Origin: Clavelina lepadiformis | Lineage: Eukaryota > Chordata > Ascidiacea > Aplousobranchia > Clavelinidae | DNA: 64,000 nucleotides | Assembly: GCF_947623445.1 (NCBI RefSeq) | Contig: NC_135246.1 | Coordinates: forward strand, 19,712,288-19,776,287 | Direction: 5' to 3' | Shown: piece by piece, positions 47,908-61,374 of the stretch | Layout of the letters: the number at the start of each line of letters is the position of its first letter | Position numbering within the stretch: the first letter of the stretch is position 1 | The notes under the pieces: generated by a model | Databases searched by the model: none | What the model saw: the letters and a program-made list of their open reading frames with translations, nothing else | Told to the model about the DNA's origin: nothing | Translations under genes and position numbers: made by a program

Positions 47908-48528
47908 GTCTATAGGAATATTAAAATAAATACCAACATCAAGTTATTCTTTTTACCAGGAAATCGTTTACTTTGAACAGGCTGAAAGCTGAAGCTTTTA
48001 GGAAAATACGAGCTTAATAACTATATTTATCAGCGCTGAAGTTTGAATTATGACGTCGATTTTCATAGAAAAGCAACTACCAATAAGAGCGTCAGTTTAT
48101 ATCTGGTAAACAACTTGAAGTCGTTCAGTTTCAACTTTCAAAGCAATCGATACTTTGTTCCACAAAGTCATATTCGCCTGCTAGCATACAATTACCTATA
48201 GTCGTAAGCTTACTGTAAGCTCGACTGCAATGTACTAGTCAGTTATTTGCGTAGTTAAGCTGCATTTATATAGAAAATATTCGAGTCAAAAAGTCTTTTT
48301 TTCCCGCATGTAACAACAAATATTTTGCGACTGCACTGCACCATTTCCCATGCCCCGTGGATTGGTTAAAAATCACCTTTTTTCTTCGAATTTTTAAACA
48401 AAACTAAACCAAGCTCAGAGATTTGAAACAAATAGATTGGATCCTGACGTAAAGTATGATGCTAACAAATGACTCAGTTATAAGTGTCACCATGTCAGAG
48501 TTTATGACTTGTTTTATTTCAACCGGTC

Positions 48529-48720
48529 CAAGGCCGACCTAAGGAAGTGCGGGGCCCGATGCAAGAATTCATGACGACGATCATCGCTGATTATAAACAA
48601 CATCAGCTGTGAACTAACAATGTGATTTGTCCAAAATAAAAGTTAAATTGATGTTTTGGTTCTAAGCAGCGCGAGTCACAACGCAGTCGCATCTCTCTCA
48701 TTGACCTAAGGCCGGTCCTG
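48529..48720. mobile_element. hAT-like MITE in the unit spacer (unit 2)
   Basis: Copy of 37999-38190, 10,530 bp further on, with the same degenerate flanking 8-mers. Confidence 0.65.
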
Positions 48721-49938
48721 AACTCGTCATAGTTCGTATTCTCGCAGATTGATTGAAACATCAAATATATACACGCAAATAGTTTTGACTTACGTGTTTT
48801 TGTGACGGATTTGTCATGGTTATATTTTCTCTAAACAGGGTTACAATTCTTGCATTCACACGAAACGTGAAATACGGCAGAGTTTAACAGCAACTGAGCC
48901 GTTATATTTAGCTGATAAAGTTCAACTAATTCAACCAAGATTTTTCTTGGCCAGGATGTATGAAGTCATAATAAAACAAACAAAAAAATCAAATCGAAGC
49001 AAAACGCTTTTATCGATATATTTTAGTCTTCGACTCTTACATCATCGGTATAGACTATAGACCTTTGATATATAGGTCTAATGTATAAGTGCCTTTAATT
49101 CGATGAATTGAATCTTAACCAAGTTTGACAAAACACCAAACGCCAAATACAATTTTCAAGAACTATAAGTTTTCGTATATCCCAGTGACAATTGGCAAAT
49201 GTTTTATGAATACTAACGCTAAGGTTATGGTACGACTTACATACGAGGATATTGTGCACTATTGTATGTTATATATTGTATATATATTAATTTGCTCTGA
49301 CTTGTACCGCGCGTGTATACGTCTGCAGGCATCAAATAATAGAATAAACTCGTTTTTGATAAGGTTCGCATTTTGGCTTTCCTACAAATCTTTCTGTCTG
49401 TCCACGATAAGCAGAAATTAAAACATTCATTAAACAGGCAGCAGCAAAGCAGCATAAATAGATCATCGCCGCGGTTATATCGCGTAAATATTTACAAGAG
49501 GCACAAAAATGCGTTTGCAGAATCCAAAATAATCCAGCTTTTGTTATACCGCAGTGTTATGCTTGAAACAACGACAACAAGCAGCAGTGAGATTTTTGCA
49601 CAAGATAATGACATGGAGTGTGTTTACTGGATTTTGTGTTTGTTGTACAACTATGCACTCCTGTCAAGTCGTTTCCGATAACCCGCTCAATATACACATT
49701 GATTCGAGGAGCTTTTCATGACGAACTTTTATGTATTTGGAATAAATTACTTGTTGTTTGTCCTGATTGTCTTTAAAACTTTGATATTTGAAGAAATATT
49801 CCTCAACAAATCCATAACTATATTAAACACCCCAGCATCAACAAACGAAACTTTATTAGCATGTTAGCTTGGATTTAATATTAATCGGAATTCCGCTTCA
49901 AAATCGGGTGGTCTCTTCAAGTCGGTCGTGTTGTGGAC

Positions 49939-50327
49939 TCAACAAATCACATAATCCAAGCGTAAGCCGCTGCGAGCGTAATAAGTGACCGCAATAAGTC
50001 TGAAGAGTCTGGCTCTAATTGGTATCGAGCATATATTCTGCACGTGATTATCTGTGTCTTCAGTGTTGTCTTGGAAAATCTACAAAAACAAACAAAATCC
50101 AAATAAACAAAGCTGTGATATAAGCACAACTTCTATCGAGTTTTATCACAAATACAAATTTACCATGTCGTTTCCATCGACATCTTGTGTCACTTGCAGG
50201 TGATTATTGGAATCTCCAAATGATATCTTGAAGCTTGTCACCCTCCAACCAACAGATCTCTAAGTGACTACACCTGTCACTGTGGTCGGAGTTCTCAAGT
50301 CAGCTTGAAGCCACTCTCCTGGCGTCC
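49939..50327 (-). pseudogene. F5/8C set C2: broken discoidin exon pair
   Basis: Exons 50327-50164 and 50079-49939, a copy of set C1 with the same premature TAG and the same missing exon 2. Confidence 0.8.
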
Positions 50328-50843
50328 CTGCATAAAAACATTACGTCATCATATCTTGGCAGCATTGATAAGATTCTTAGATGCGAGACGTGCGAGACGT
50401 TTTCGAGGCAAAAATGTGTTTGTAGAATCCAAAATAATCCAGCTTTTGTTATACCGCAGTGTTATGCTTGAAACAACGACAACAAGCAGCAGTGAGATTT
50501 TTGTACAAGATAATGACATGGAGTGTGTTTACCGGATTTTGTGTTTGTTGTGCTACTATGCACTCCTGTCAAGTCGCTTCTGATAATCTGCTCAATATAC
50601 ACATCGATTCGAGGAACTTTTCATGACGAACTTTTATGTCTTTGGAATAAATTACTTGTTGTTTGTCCTGGTTGTCTTTAAAACTTTGAAATTTGAAGAA
50701 ATACTCCTCAACAAATCCATAACTATAATAAACACCGCAGCATCAACAAACGAGACTTTGTTAACATGTTAGCTTGGATTTAATATTAATCGGAATTCCA
50801 CTTCAACATCGGGTGGTCTCTTCAAGCCGGTCGTGTCGTGGAC

Positions 50844-51468
50844 TTAACAAGTCAGATAATCCAAACGTAAGACGATGCCACGATTAAAGGTGACGACAAT
50901 AAGTCTGAAGTATTTAGCTTTAATTGGGTTCGGGAATATATTCTGCACGTGAGTGTCGCTATCAGTGTTGCCCTGAAAAATCTATAAAAACAAACAAAAT
51001 CGAAATAAACAGAGCTGTGTATCCTGAAATAAACACAAATTAACTTTTATTGAGCTTTGTCACGAATATTCAACTAACCATGTCGTTTCCATCGACATCT
51101 TGTATCACTTGCAGCTGATTGGTTGAATTTCCAAATGATATCTTGAAGCTTGTCACCCACAAACCCGCAGCTCCCTGGGTGACTACACCTGTCACTGTGG
51201 TCGGAGTTCTCAAGTCAACCTGAAGCCACTCTCCTGGCGTCCCTGCATGAAAATATTACGTCATTATATCTTGGCAGCATTGATAGAATTCTTAAAGGCG
51301 AGACGCATTACTTACAATATTTTGATGGATGAGGAAGCCAATATCTTCCTGACTCTCCATCCAATCTTCCTTCATGAGGAGCATAATTAGAATGAGGGTG
51401 GATCGACGACGCGGTCATTTCGTCATCTCGCACTTTCCCACTTTTCACACCAGCCAAGCATAATTCCT
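50844..51468 (-). CDS. F5/8C set B2: intact discoidin exon set without its own collagen exon
   Basis: Exons 51468-51316, 51242-51079, 50981-50844. Same coding content as set B1, with splice sites and frame intact. It lies 3' (in transcription sense) of gene F3 and of the LINE tail, and could act as an alternative 3' cassette for the collagen exon at 57006-57300. Confidence 0.6.
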
Positions 51469-51695
51469 CTGTAAAATATAAATATCAAGTTGTTGAAATA
51501 TTCTTAAATGTGGGGAATTCCCAAAAAAAGTTCTTCTGAGCGACCTGCGGGGAGTTACCATAATCTCATAAAAATCATATTCAGCAGCAGACGATGATAA
51601 CTCTCTGTTCAACAGCAAATAACATGGTGTTATTTTAAATGGTTTTGGAAGTATTTGAGATGCCAATTCAAAAAGTATTTCATTTTGTTATCGTT

Positions 51696-53516
51696 GTTTT
51701 CCTAATTTTACATTGGGACCATCTCACAAAAACAACAAAATTTTGAGAACAAATGGTGAATTTCTATTGGATGGTGTTTACCAGACGACATAACCAATTT
51801 AGAGCTTTCATTTAAACCTTAATACTTCTATAACCAGTTAACGAAACGATTCCAATTTTAACAAGCGTAGGACGATTTAGCCAGGCCCTGTCCAGACTTC
51901 CGTTGAAACTCGATTTTAATTACGCCTCCAAGTGGCAAGTTATTAAGTAACAAATTTATGTTAAATTGGGCTACAGATAGTAGGCGCTGTGTTAGATCTT
52001 TGATCAAAAAGAAGCTAGTGACCGACAGAGAAATTCTTCCCACTTCCAACGATATTAACGTTGTTGAAATTGATAAAGCCAGTGTAATTTCAGTTGCGAA
52101 CTACTGCACTTGGGGCAGAAATGCATTGATTTAAATAGGGTCAAAAGTCGTTTACGCGACCTCAAAGTACTCTTTGCATAGACAACTTATTGTATTTTCT
52201 CGTTATTGCATTATCTTTTTATTTGGAACGACAACTTAGGAGGGCTCTCCCCGGCGATTGGCGAGTAACGACCCGCTAGCGACTGCAACTAAGACTGGTA
52301 ACACGAACAATTAAGAATCACTTTCAATTGTCGCTCGATTAACGAACTTTGTACTTATTTTGTGGTGTAAGTCGGCCAACACTGACTTAGTTGTAACTGG
52401 TCCGATGAGGACTCATCGAGAACTTATCTACTTACAACAACAAAAACTAAACTGTCGAGCAAATGTCAATACTAGTTAATACAAATGTTATATTGTAGAA
52501 AGATTTTGGACAATGATTTGTGCGCCAAATTGTGCTCCACGTGAAAAGTGCCGAGTACCGGTGTAACGATTATTTTCTCGTTCATATAGCCAGGCTTAAT
52601 TTCACATTTACGGTGAACCGCGACACCTTTAACTGCGAGTAACTGTGAGTAACTGTGAGTAACCTTCAACTGTGAGACTTTGTAGCGTTATCACGCTAAC
52701 GAAACAAACCGATGATCTTCGAAAAGCCACATTTAATTGGTCTCAGCCAGACGCCGACTCAGACTAAAAAAACTCTAAAAAGCGCACAATATTTATATAG
52801 AATAAGGGTGCCAAATCATGTGATTAAAATAGTTAACAAACGCGTAGGTGCTGATTGGTAAAAAATGCTTCAAGCAAAAACACGGTGATAAGTAACGACA
52901 CAACATGTGAGGAACAAAGTCCGTAACACCGGGACTGACCGAAATTTCTTGACAAAAAATAATTCGGTTCTATTTTCGAAAGTACCGACGGTATCGGTAA
53001 GTATCGGTAACGCGATAGTACCGCGGTACAGTAATTCGGTACTATACTAGCCGCGGTACTGCCTTGGTAGGTTGGAAAACTTGCTACAAATCAATGAAAA
53101 TAAATTTTTAATAAAGATAATAATGGTTGGTATCGTCCAATCATACGCTCAAGGCTGATTGACTTATCTTGTAACAACCACGCCAACCTGCAAGCTACAG
53201 TAAGAGTTAGTGCTTTTCTAAGCGCAAAGTTAAGTTGATTCTAATTCACTTTTCACTTCATCTTCAAAGTGAGAAGCTTTCACTGCACTCAGTTGTAAAC
53301 CTGCTTCATGAAAGCTCGGTCACAATTTGCTGATCACTTTTTGGAAAAAGATTTTTTATAGCTAGTTCTTGGCTCTTGCTTAAAAACGAGATTATAATAA
53401 TCAAGCTACCATTTTTAACCAGCCTTGTTATGAAAATATTAAATTCTGCTTTGATGATAATATATGGACATAGTACTTTTTTTTAACAAACTGTTGCAAA
53501 ATAATATTTCGCACCA
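51696..53516. other. 1.8-kb spacer between set B2 and the LINE tail
   Basis: Unit 2 copy of 41165-42985, including three TAACTG(T/C)GAG copies at 52631-52660 and the GGTACT-rich palindrome cluster. No gene seen. Confidence 0.45.
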
Positions 53517-53520
53517 TTGT

Positions 53521-53941
53521 TTGTTTGTTTTTCGTGTGTTTTCCCACGCTTTTATTTTTGTTAGTTAATTATCAGTTAGATTTTATTCTGTTTGTTATCA
53601 CCTTGATTTCTTTTGTCCACTGCGTTATTTCATGTTGTTTTCGTTTGCGCCTCAAGTGTTTCGATGTGGTCGAACGGTCAGTAAAAACTGCCATAATAGT
53701 TGGCATAGAAAAAAACTTAAGGCAGATAAGCACAGCGAAAGAGATGTGTTTCAGAGATTTTTTGAAAACACTGAATCTGTGCGCGTTGCGCACGTCCCGC
53801 GGTAGACTGTTCCACAGCCTAGAAGCAGCTGCGGAAAACATTATGTCGCTGTACATCGAGGTCCGACAAGGTGGAACTTGCACGAAGTTCCTAGACTGGG
53901 ATCTCAGAACTCTCGTTGGGCTATAACGGCACAGACGCGTT
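53521..53941 (-). mobile_element. LINE 3' end, unit 2
   Basis: Copy of 42990-43410 with the same ORF2 C-terminal signature. Confidence 0.8.
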
Positions 53942-54328
53942 TGCTGATATAAAATAGTTAAACAAATATAAGCTCTCGGTACTCAGTTGAAATACATTTT
54001 ATTGTTTATTTTTCGCCATTGACAGTGGGAAGAAAAATTACGGTACCTAGTACTTAATCTATGCAAATTTGTACTGGCAAAAACTTTCGTCAGTTCGAGG
54101 ATAAAGAAAGCTTGTCATGCTAGTGCAGGCCTAGAAACCAGTTATCGTACCACGTCGAATACATACACAGTAAACATTGCTATAAATCATGTCAATATAG
54201 TTATACGCGGACAAACCTTTGCAAAATGCTGTCATTGTGGCTTGTTTTATATCTTAATGTCCAACAAAAGAAGTCAATAAACCCACATAATCAATTAATT
54301 TTCATGTTTTTTGTTTTATTATTGTGAC

Positions 54329-54509
54329 CAGTGTTTTTTTAAGGTGTTTTGGTGTTTTGGGAAACCGAAACGGTCCCCCAAATTTCTCCAGCGGTTTCCC
54401 AAAATTTGGACTTGCAACTACAGGCTATTTTTTGGTATTTAAATGAAACACTTGCGGTGTCTTAAAACTACTTAGTGGTCACCCAAACCAAACCTTAAAA
54501 AAAAACCTG
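54329..54509. mobile_element. hAT-type MITE downstream of F3 (unit 2)
   Basis: Copy of 43798-43978, flanked by the same ATTGTGAC target duplication. Confidence 0.9.
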
Positions 54510-54759
54510 ATTGTGACTCATATATATATTTGGTTTAAAGTCACCAAAGTGCGAAACTGCGCTTTGGCTACGAAATGCAAAACCACGGGCACAAAATTAA
54601 ACAATTGAACCAATAAATCCAATTAAGCAATGAGAAAAAGTGGACTTAATATTATAGCATGGGTTTAACACTAATATTAACAGGAAAGACAAAATCCGAC
54701 AACATCGACATCGGAAACTCAACATCAGGTTGTCTCTTCAGGTTGGTCATGTCATCGAC

Positions 54760-57300
54760 TTAGCAAATGAGATAATCCAAGCGTAAGAAGATACCACGAC
54801 GAAAGGTGACGGCAGTAAGTCTGAAGTGTCTGGCTTTAATTGGGTTCGGGAATATATTCTGCACATGATTAGTGCTATCAGTGTTTCCTTGGAAAATCTA
54901 CAAAAACAAACAAAATCAAAATAAAGAAAGCTGGGTAGTCTGATATAAACACAACTTAACTTTTATCGAACTTTATCACAAACATTCAATTTACCATGTC
55001 GTTTCCATCGACATCTTGTATCACTTGCAGGTGATTGGTGGAATTCCCAAATGATATCTTGAAGCTTGTCACCCAATAACTACTACTTCCCTGGGTGACT
55101 ACACCTGTCACTCTGGTCGGAGTTCTCAAGTCAACTTGAAGCCATTCTCCTGGCGTCTCTGCATGAAAATATTACGTCATCATATCTTGGCAGCATTGAT
55201 AAAAACTCTTAGAGGCGAAACGCTTGACTTACGATATTTTGATGAATGAGGAAACCAAACTTTCTCTCCATCCAATCTTCCTCCATGAGCAACATGATTA
55301 GGATGAGAATTGATCGACGATGCGGTCATTTCGTCATCTTGCACTTTTCCACTTTTCACACCAGCCAAGCAAACTTCCTCTGTGAAATGTAAATATCAAG
55401 TTGCTGAAATGTTCTTAAATGTGACGAATTTCCAAAACTCATGACCTGGTATCGCTGAAATAAATAAAGTTCTTCTTCTGAGCTAAGTGTGGGGAGTTAC
55501 CACAATCCAATAGAAATCATATTTACCAGCATTTACCGGTTAATTTAGTTCAATACATGGTTAACACTGGTCAACAGCAAATTATTTGGTGTTATTTTAA
55601 AAGGTTTTGGAAATATTTAAAACGCCAATTCAAAAAACATCTCATTTTGTCCACCACCACGGCAAGTTATGATGGTTATGTTACAAGTCCTGCCTTTATT
55701 TAATTTTATCCAATTGTTCAAAAGAACTAATCGATACATAATAAAAGCATAAATTAACAAGCATCAAAACCATAGTTAAATGGACAATCTTGCCACCGCA
55801 GTATCACTGAATGGTTTGTACGTAATTGAATCCTTTATGAAGAAAAAATACAAAACAAATTTCAAATTCGCGGCATGTATCGGTTAAAGTGTTGTGTTTA
55901 ATGGTTATATTTCTTGAAATTAAATTTACTAAATATAGAAATTTAATGTAAAAATTAGCTTTTTCAACATTGGTAACACTTTCCAAGACTGGAAAGTCTT
56001 GAAAAGAAGCAAGGACTGACCTGGAAGTTAAGCAAACAACCCGAGTTTATGTTGTTTATGGTTGTGTTGTGCTTTGTCTACAAGCAGAGTTGAATAAAGT
56101 ATCTTTTATTTGCTGGGTATTAGGATAAGCAAAGGATTGGGCTCCATGTAAAATATACATCTTTGTACAACTGGCCAGCGTAGTTTTTAGGTATCTTGAG
56201 TGTCCGAAACGATATCTCAAAATTTGTACCACGGTACCTACAGCAGAAAATGAGCAGTTGCAGTCTCTTAAAACATTTAATTGAGGTTTTTAAAATTTTA
56301 GCGGTCGCCAAAGATAAACCTTAAAAAAACCTGCCGTTGGCTAAAGGGAGAGTCCCTATAATGCCTTATTTTCTAAGCTCTGACGTCAAACCAAACGCCA
56401 TTATCTGCATTTGGGATAAAAATAAAGAACGAAGTTTCAAAATAAAATAAAATATTTAAACACTTGAGCTTGGAAGGAAAACGTTTTTGCAAAGATGCCC
56501 TGTCTGTTTGCTCAAGATGAACTTGATTTGTTGGTGTGAGTTTTGTAAAGTTTCTTGGTGCGTTAATTTCGTGCAATATCAATTTGTTGTCAAGTGTTAA
56601 ATTGAAGACATCAGATTAGTTATTTAGAAATTGGTTACAAACATAAACTACTAAAATGCATAAAAAAATGCTGTCAGTGAAAACATTCATATATTTTAGC
56701 TCGGTGCAACATGATAATATGAAAACGTGAGATATGATTGCGGTGAACAAAGTCGTGATATGAAGCTCTCATGTGACATTTGACAAATGTTATGCTTTGC
56801 AATATACCATCAGTGTAATGGCTGCTGTATGGATCGAAATGTTTTCAAAAAAACTTCTGCATCGTTTTAGCTTGTTTGTTTAGCTTGTTTGTTTAGATTA
56901 TTTGACTGTTTTTTATAGTCCAGCCACTCCTCGACATATTGTCATAATGCGACCAATCTACATTAATCTTTTGATAAAGCAACTTATTTATTGTTGGTAA
57001 ATTACCTCGAAGAGCTTCATGTAAACGATCCAACGTATCCAACCTTTTCTTAAGCTCGACAACTTCGCTTAGATCGCATTGACACTGGCCAGGTGGACCG
57101 GGATTCCCCTTTGCTCCGTGCGTGCCTTGAGGTCCTGGTATTCCCCGTTTACCGGATGGTCCTCGCGGGCCTCTACTTTCCAGGATTCCTAGAGCATCAC
57201 GTGGAACAGGCAAACAAATCTGCTCATTTTGACTCAGCACAAATGTCGCCAGATTAACAGCAAACACCAGCGCTAAGAAAGCAGCTATTATTGACGTCAT
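54760..57300 (-). CDS. F3: secreted collagen-stalk F5/8 type C lectin-like protein, 4 exons
   Basis: Exons in transcription order: 57300-57006, 55379-55233, 55158-54995, 54897-54760; 247 aa, with no amino-acid difference from F2 that I could find. It has the same signal peptide, collagen triplets, coiled coil and F5/8C domain, and the same flanking elements. If the assembly is right, F2 and F3 are dosage copies that have not diverged. Confidence 0.85.
56177..56333. mobile_element. Old hAT-like MITE in the first intron of F3
   Basis: Unit 2 copy of 45646-45802. Confidence 0.5.
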
Positions 57301-57943
57301 CTTCACTTGTTTATCAGTCTGCAAAATAGAACAGATTATGACGTGTGAGAGAGCATTCTGTGCAACAAAGATCTGCGCGAAACATTTCATTCACAATTTG
57401 GTTAGAAACAAGATGCTTTAACCATTTACAGAAATACACTTGTGCAATTGTGTGTAAAATATTAAGTAAAATGTAAGGATTTGCAAAAATTTTGGTATTA
57501 ATAGAACGAAAACTTTTAACCTCAAATTTTCTGCAAACCCGAACCGATGCCAAATATATTACGTCATAAAAATGAAAAACTGAAAATTATAGTTAAAGAA
57601 TTCTATCTACATTCATCGCGTTTATTGAACATATACGTAATAATGGTTGACTTGCTTTTTATATTATTTGGATAAAAGGAAATAAAGCAACAGCGCCTCC
57701 GCAATAACATTGCCAAGTTATTTCGTTACTGGACGAACGAGCAACAACAAAGCGACAATCAAATTATCAAAAAAGCTGACGCTACATGTCGCTCTTTGCT
57801 TGCAATGTAAACTTCATCACCTCTAAGTCGGAGGCAATAAGAAAGGAAATGACGTCAGCAATATTTGAGACTCTTCTACTAATGAAAGAAAAAAAAAAGT
57901 TTAGAGCTTATTTCCATTTCTAAGTTTTGACTACTGTCTATAG

Positions 57944-58438
57944 CGGGCGTGTGCGACCTTTTTCACTGGAGGGCCAAATACAAAACTTTGAATGATAACG
58001 CGGGCGGCATGAACGTTTTCAAAAAAAAAATTGGTAACATTTTTCTATGAAACTAGTTTATGTAGACAAGAAACAGATTTAGTGCAGTCCACGACACACG
58101 TGTGTGACAGTTTATTGGAAAACTGTGAATAATTGTCGATGGAAGATGAGGAAACTAAATTCAGTCAAGCGTATTTAATCACAAATTATTGTGATTTTTG
58201 CTGTTGCAGATCTTTGCAAATTTTTGGAATATTTGCTTTCACAGAACTACATTCTTACGCAGCATTCTTACATCACAAAGCTTCAGCGCAATATTACTGT
58301 ACACAGCGCGCGAAAATTTCGCTTGCTTTGCTGTAAACCGCATCAAAGAGTGATGGCTAGTATACACTTCTAACATTTTGCTGAGCACCACGCGGGCCGC
58401 ACGGAACAACCTGGCGGGCCGCTGGTTGCACCTGTCTG
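57944..58438. mobile_element. hAT-type MITE at the unit 2/unit 3 boundary
   Basis: Same element as 47413-47907, with GTCTATAG at 57936-57943 and 58439-58446. Confidence 0.85.
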
Positions 58439-59059
58439 GTCTATAGGAATATTAAAATAAATACCAACATCAAGTTATTCTTTTTACCAGGAAATCGTTT
58501 ACTTTGAACAGGCTGAAAGCTGAAGCTTTTAGGAAAATACGAGCTTAATAACTATATTTATCAGCGCTGAAGTTTGAATTATGACGTCGATTTTCATAGA
58601 AAAGCAACTACCAATAAGAGCGTCAGTTTATATCTGGTAAACAACTTGAAGTCGTTCAGTTTCAACTTTCAAAGCAATCGATACTTTGTTCCACAAAGTC
58701 ATATTCGCCTGCTAGCATACAATTACCTATAGTCGTAAGCTTACTGTAAGCTCGACTGCAATGTACTAGTCAGTTATTTGCGTAGTTAAGCTGCATTTAT
58801 ATAGAAAATATTCGAGTCAAAAAGTCTTTTTTTCCCGCATGTAACAACAAATATTTTGCGACTGCACTGCACCATTTCCCATGCCCCGTGGATTGGTTAA
58901 AAATCACCTTTTTTCTTCGAATTTTTAAACAAAACTAAACCAAGCTCAGAGATTTGAAACAAATAGATTGGATCCTGACGTAAAGTATGATGCTAACAAA
59001 TGACTCAGTTATAAGTGTCACCATGTCAGAGTTTATGACTTGTTTTATTTCAACCGGTC

Positions 59060-59251
59060 CAAGGCCGACCTAAGGAAGTGCGGGGCCCGATGCAAGAATT
59101 CATGACGACGATCATCGCTGATTATAAACAACATCAGCTGTGAACTAACAATGTGATTTGTCCAAAATAAAAGTTAAATTGATGTTTTGGTTCTAAGCAG
59201 CGCGAGTCACAACGCAGTCGCATCTCTCTCATTGACCTAAGGCCGGTCCTG
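59060..59251. mobile_element. hAT-like MITE in the unit spacer (unit 3)
   Basis: Copy of 37999-38190, two unit lengths further on. Confidence 0.65.
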
Positions 59252-60469
59252 AACTCGTCATAGTTCGTATTCTCGCAGATTGATTGAAACATCAAATATA
59301 TACACGCAAATAGTTTTGACTTACGTGTTTTTGTGACGGATTTGTCATGGTTATATTTTCTCTAAACAGGGTTACAATTCTTGCATTCACACGAAACGTG
59401 AAATACGGCAGAGTTTAACAGCAACTGAGCCGTTATATTTAGCTGATAAAGTTCAACTAATTCAACCAAGATTTTTCTTGGCCAGGATGTATGAAGTCAT
59501 AATAAAACAAACAAAAAAATCAAATCGAAGCAAAACGCTTTTATCGATATATTTTAGTCTTCGACTCTTACATCATCGGTATAGACTATAGACCTTTGAT
59601 ATATAGGTCTAATGTATAAGTGCCTTTAATTCGATGAATTGAATCTTAACCAAGTTTGACAAAACACCAAACGCCAAATACAATTTTCAAGAACTATAAG
59701 TTTTCGTATATCCCAGTGACAATTGGCAAATGTTTTATGAATACTAACGCTAAGGTTATGGTACGACTTACATACGAGGATATTGTGCACTATTGTATGT
59801 TATATATTGTATATATATTAATTTGCTCTGACTTGTACCGCGCGTGTATACGTCTGCAGGCATCAAATAATAGAATAAACTCGTTTTTGATAAGGTTCGC
59901 ATTTTGGCTTTCCTACAAATCTTTCTGTCTGTCCACGATAAGCAGAAATTAAAACATTCATTAAACAGGCAGCAGCAAAGCAGCATAAATAGATCATCGC
60001 CGCGGTTATATCGCGTAAATATTTACAAGAGGCACAAAAATGCGTTTGCAGAATCCAAAATAATCCAGCTTTTGTTATACCGCAGTGTTATGCTTGAAAC
60101 AACGACAACAAGCAGCAGTGAGATTTTTGCACAAGATAATGACATGGAGTGTGTTTACTGGATTTTGTGTTTGTTGTACAACTATGCACTCCTGTCAAGT
60201 CGTTTCCGATAACCCGCTCAATATACACATTGATTCGAGGAGCTTTTCATGACGAACTTTTATGTATTTGGAATAAATTACTTGTTGTTTGTCCTGATTG
60301 TCTTTAAAACTTTGATATTTGAAGAAATATTCCTCAACAAATCCATAACTATATTAAACACCCCAGCATCAACAAACGAAACTTTATTAGCATGTTAGCT
60401 TGGATTTAATATTAATCGGAATTCCGCTTCAAAATCGGGTGGTCTCTTCAAGTCGGTCGTGTTGTGGAC

Positions 60470-60858
60470 TCAACAAATCACATAATCCAAGCGTAAGCCG
60501 CTGCGAGCGTAATAAGTGACCGCAATAAGTCTGAAGAGTCTGGCTCTAATTGGTATCGAGCATATATTCTGCACGTGATTATCTGTGTCTTCAGTGTTGT
60601 CTTGGAAAATCTACAAAAACAAACAAAATCCAAATAAACAAAGCTGTGATATAAGCACAACTTCTATCGAGTTTTATCACAAATACAAATTTACCATGTC
60701 GTTTCCATCGACATCTTGTGTCACTTGCAGGTGATTATTGGAATCTCCAAATGATATCTTGAAGCTTGTCACCCTCCAACCAACAGATCTCTAAGTGACT
60801 ACACCTGTCACTGTGGTCGGAGTTCTCAAGTCAGCTTGAAGCCACTCTCCTGGCGTCC
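60470..60858 (-). pseudogene. F5/8C set C3: broken discoidin exon pair
   Basis: Exons 60858-60695 and 60610-60470, broken in the same way as sets C1 and C2. Confidence 0.8.
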
Positions 60859-61374
60859 CTGCATAAAAACATTACGTCATCATATCTTGGCAGCATTGAT
60901 AAGATTCTTAGATGCGAGACGTGCGAGACGTTTTCGAGGCAAAAATGTGTTTGTAGAATCCAAAATAATCCAGCTTTTGTTATACCGCAGTGTTATGCTT
61001 GAAACAACGACAACAAGCAGCAGTGAGATTTTTGTACAAGATAATGACATGGAGTGTGTTTACCGGATTTTGTGTTTGTTGTGCTACTATGCACTCCTGT
61101 CAAGTCGCTTCTGATAATCTGCTCAATATACACATCGATTCGAGGAACTTTTCATGACGAACTTTTATGTCTTTGGAATAAATTACTTGTTGTTTGTCCT
61201 GGTTGTCTTTAAAACTTTGAAATTTGAAGAAATACTCCTCAACAAATCCATAACTATAATAAACACCGCAGCATCAACAAACGAGACTTTGTTAACATGT
61301 TAGCTTGGATTTAATATTAATCGGAATTCCACTTCAACATCGGGTGGTCTCTTCAAGCCGGTCGTGTCGTGGAC

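Larger units (their letters stand above)
37386..47915. repeat. 10.53-kb tandem unit 1
   Basis: First copy of the array unit, starting right after the MITE target duplication. It contains, left to right, an intergenic spacer, F5/8C set C1, set B1, a 1.8-kb spacer with a 10-bp minisatellite, a LINE tail, gene F2 and the hAT MITE. Against unit 2 I noted only a handful of single-base differences (for example near 37690, 39913, 40194, 40234 and 40243). Confidence 0.9.
47916..58446. repeat. 10.53-kb tandem unit 2
   Basis: Second copy of the unit with the same content and order as unit 1. It is virtually identical to unit 3 wherever I compared them, apart from the minisatellite length and substitutions next to it. 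Confidence 0.9.
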
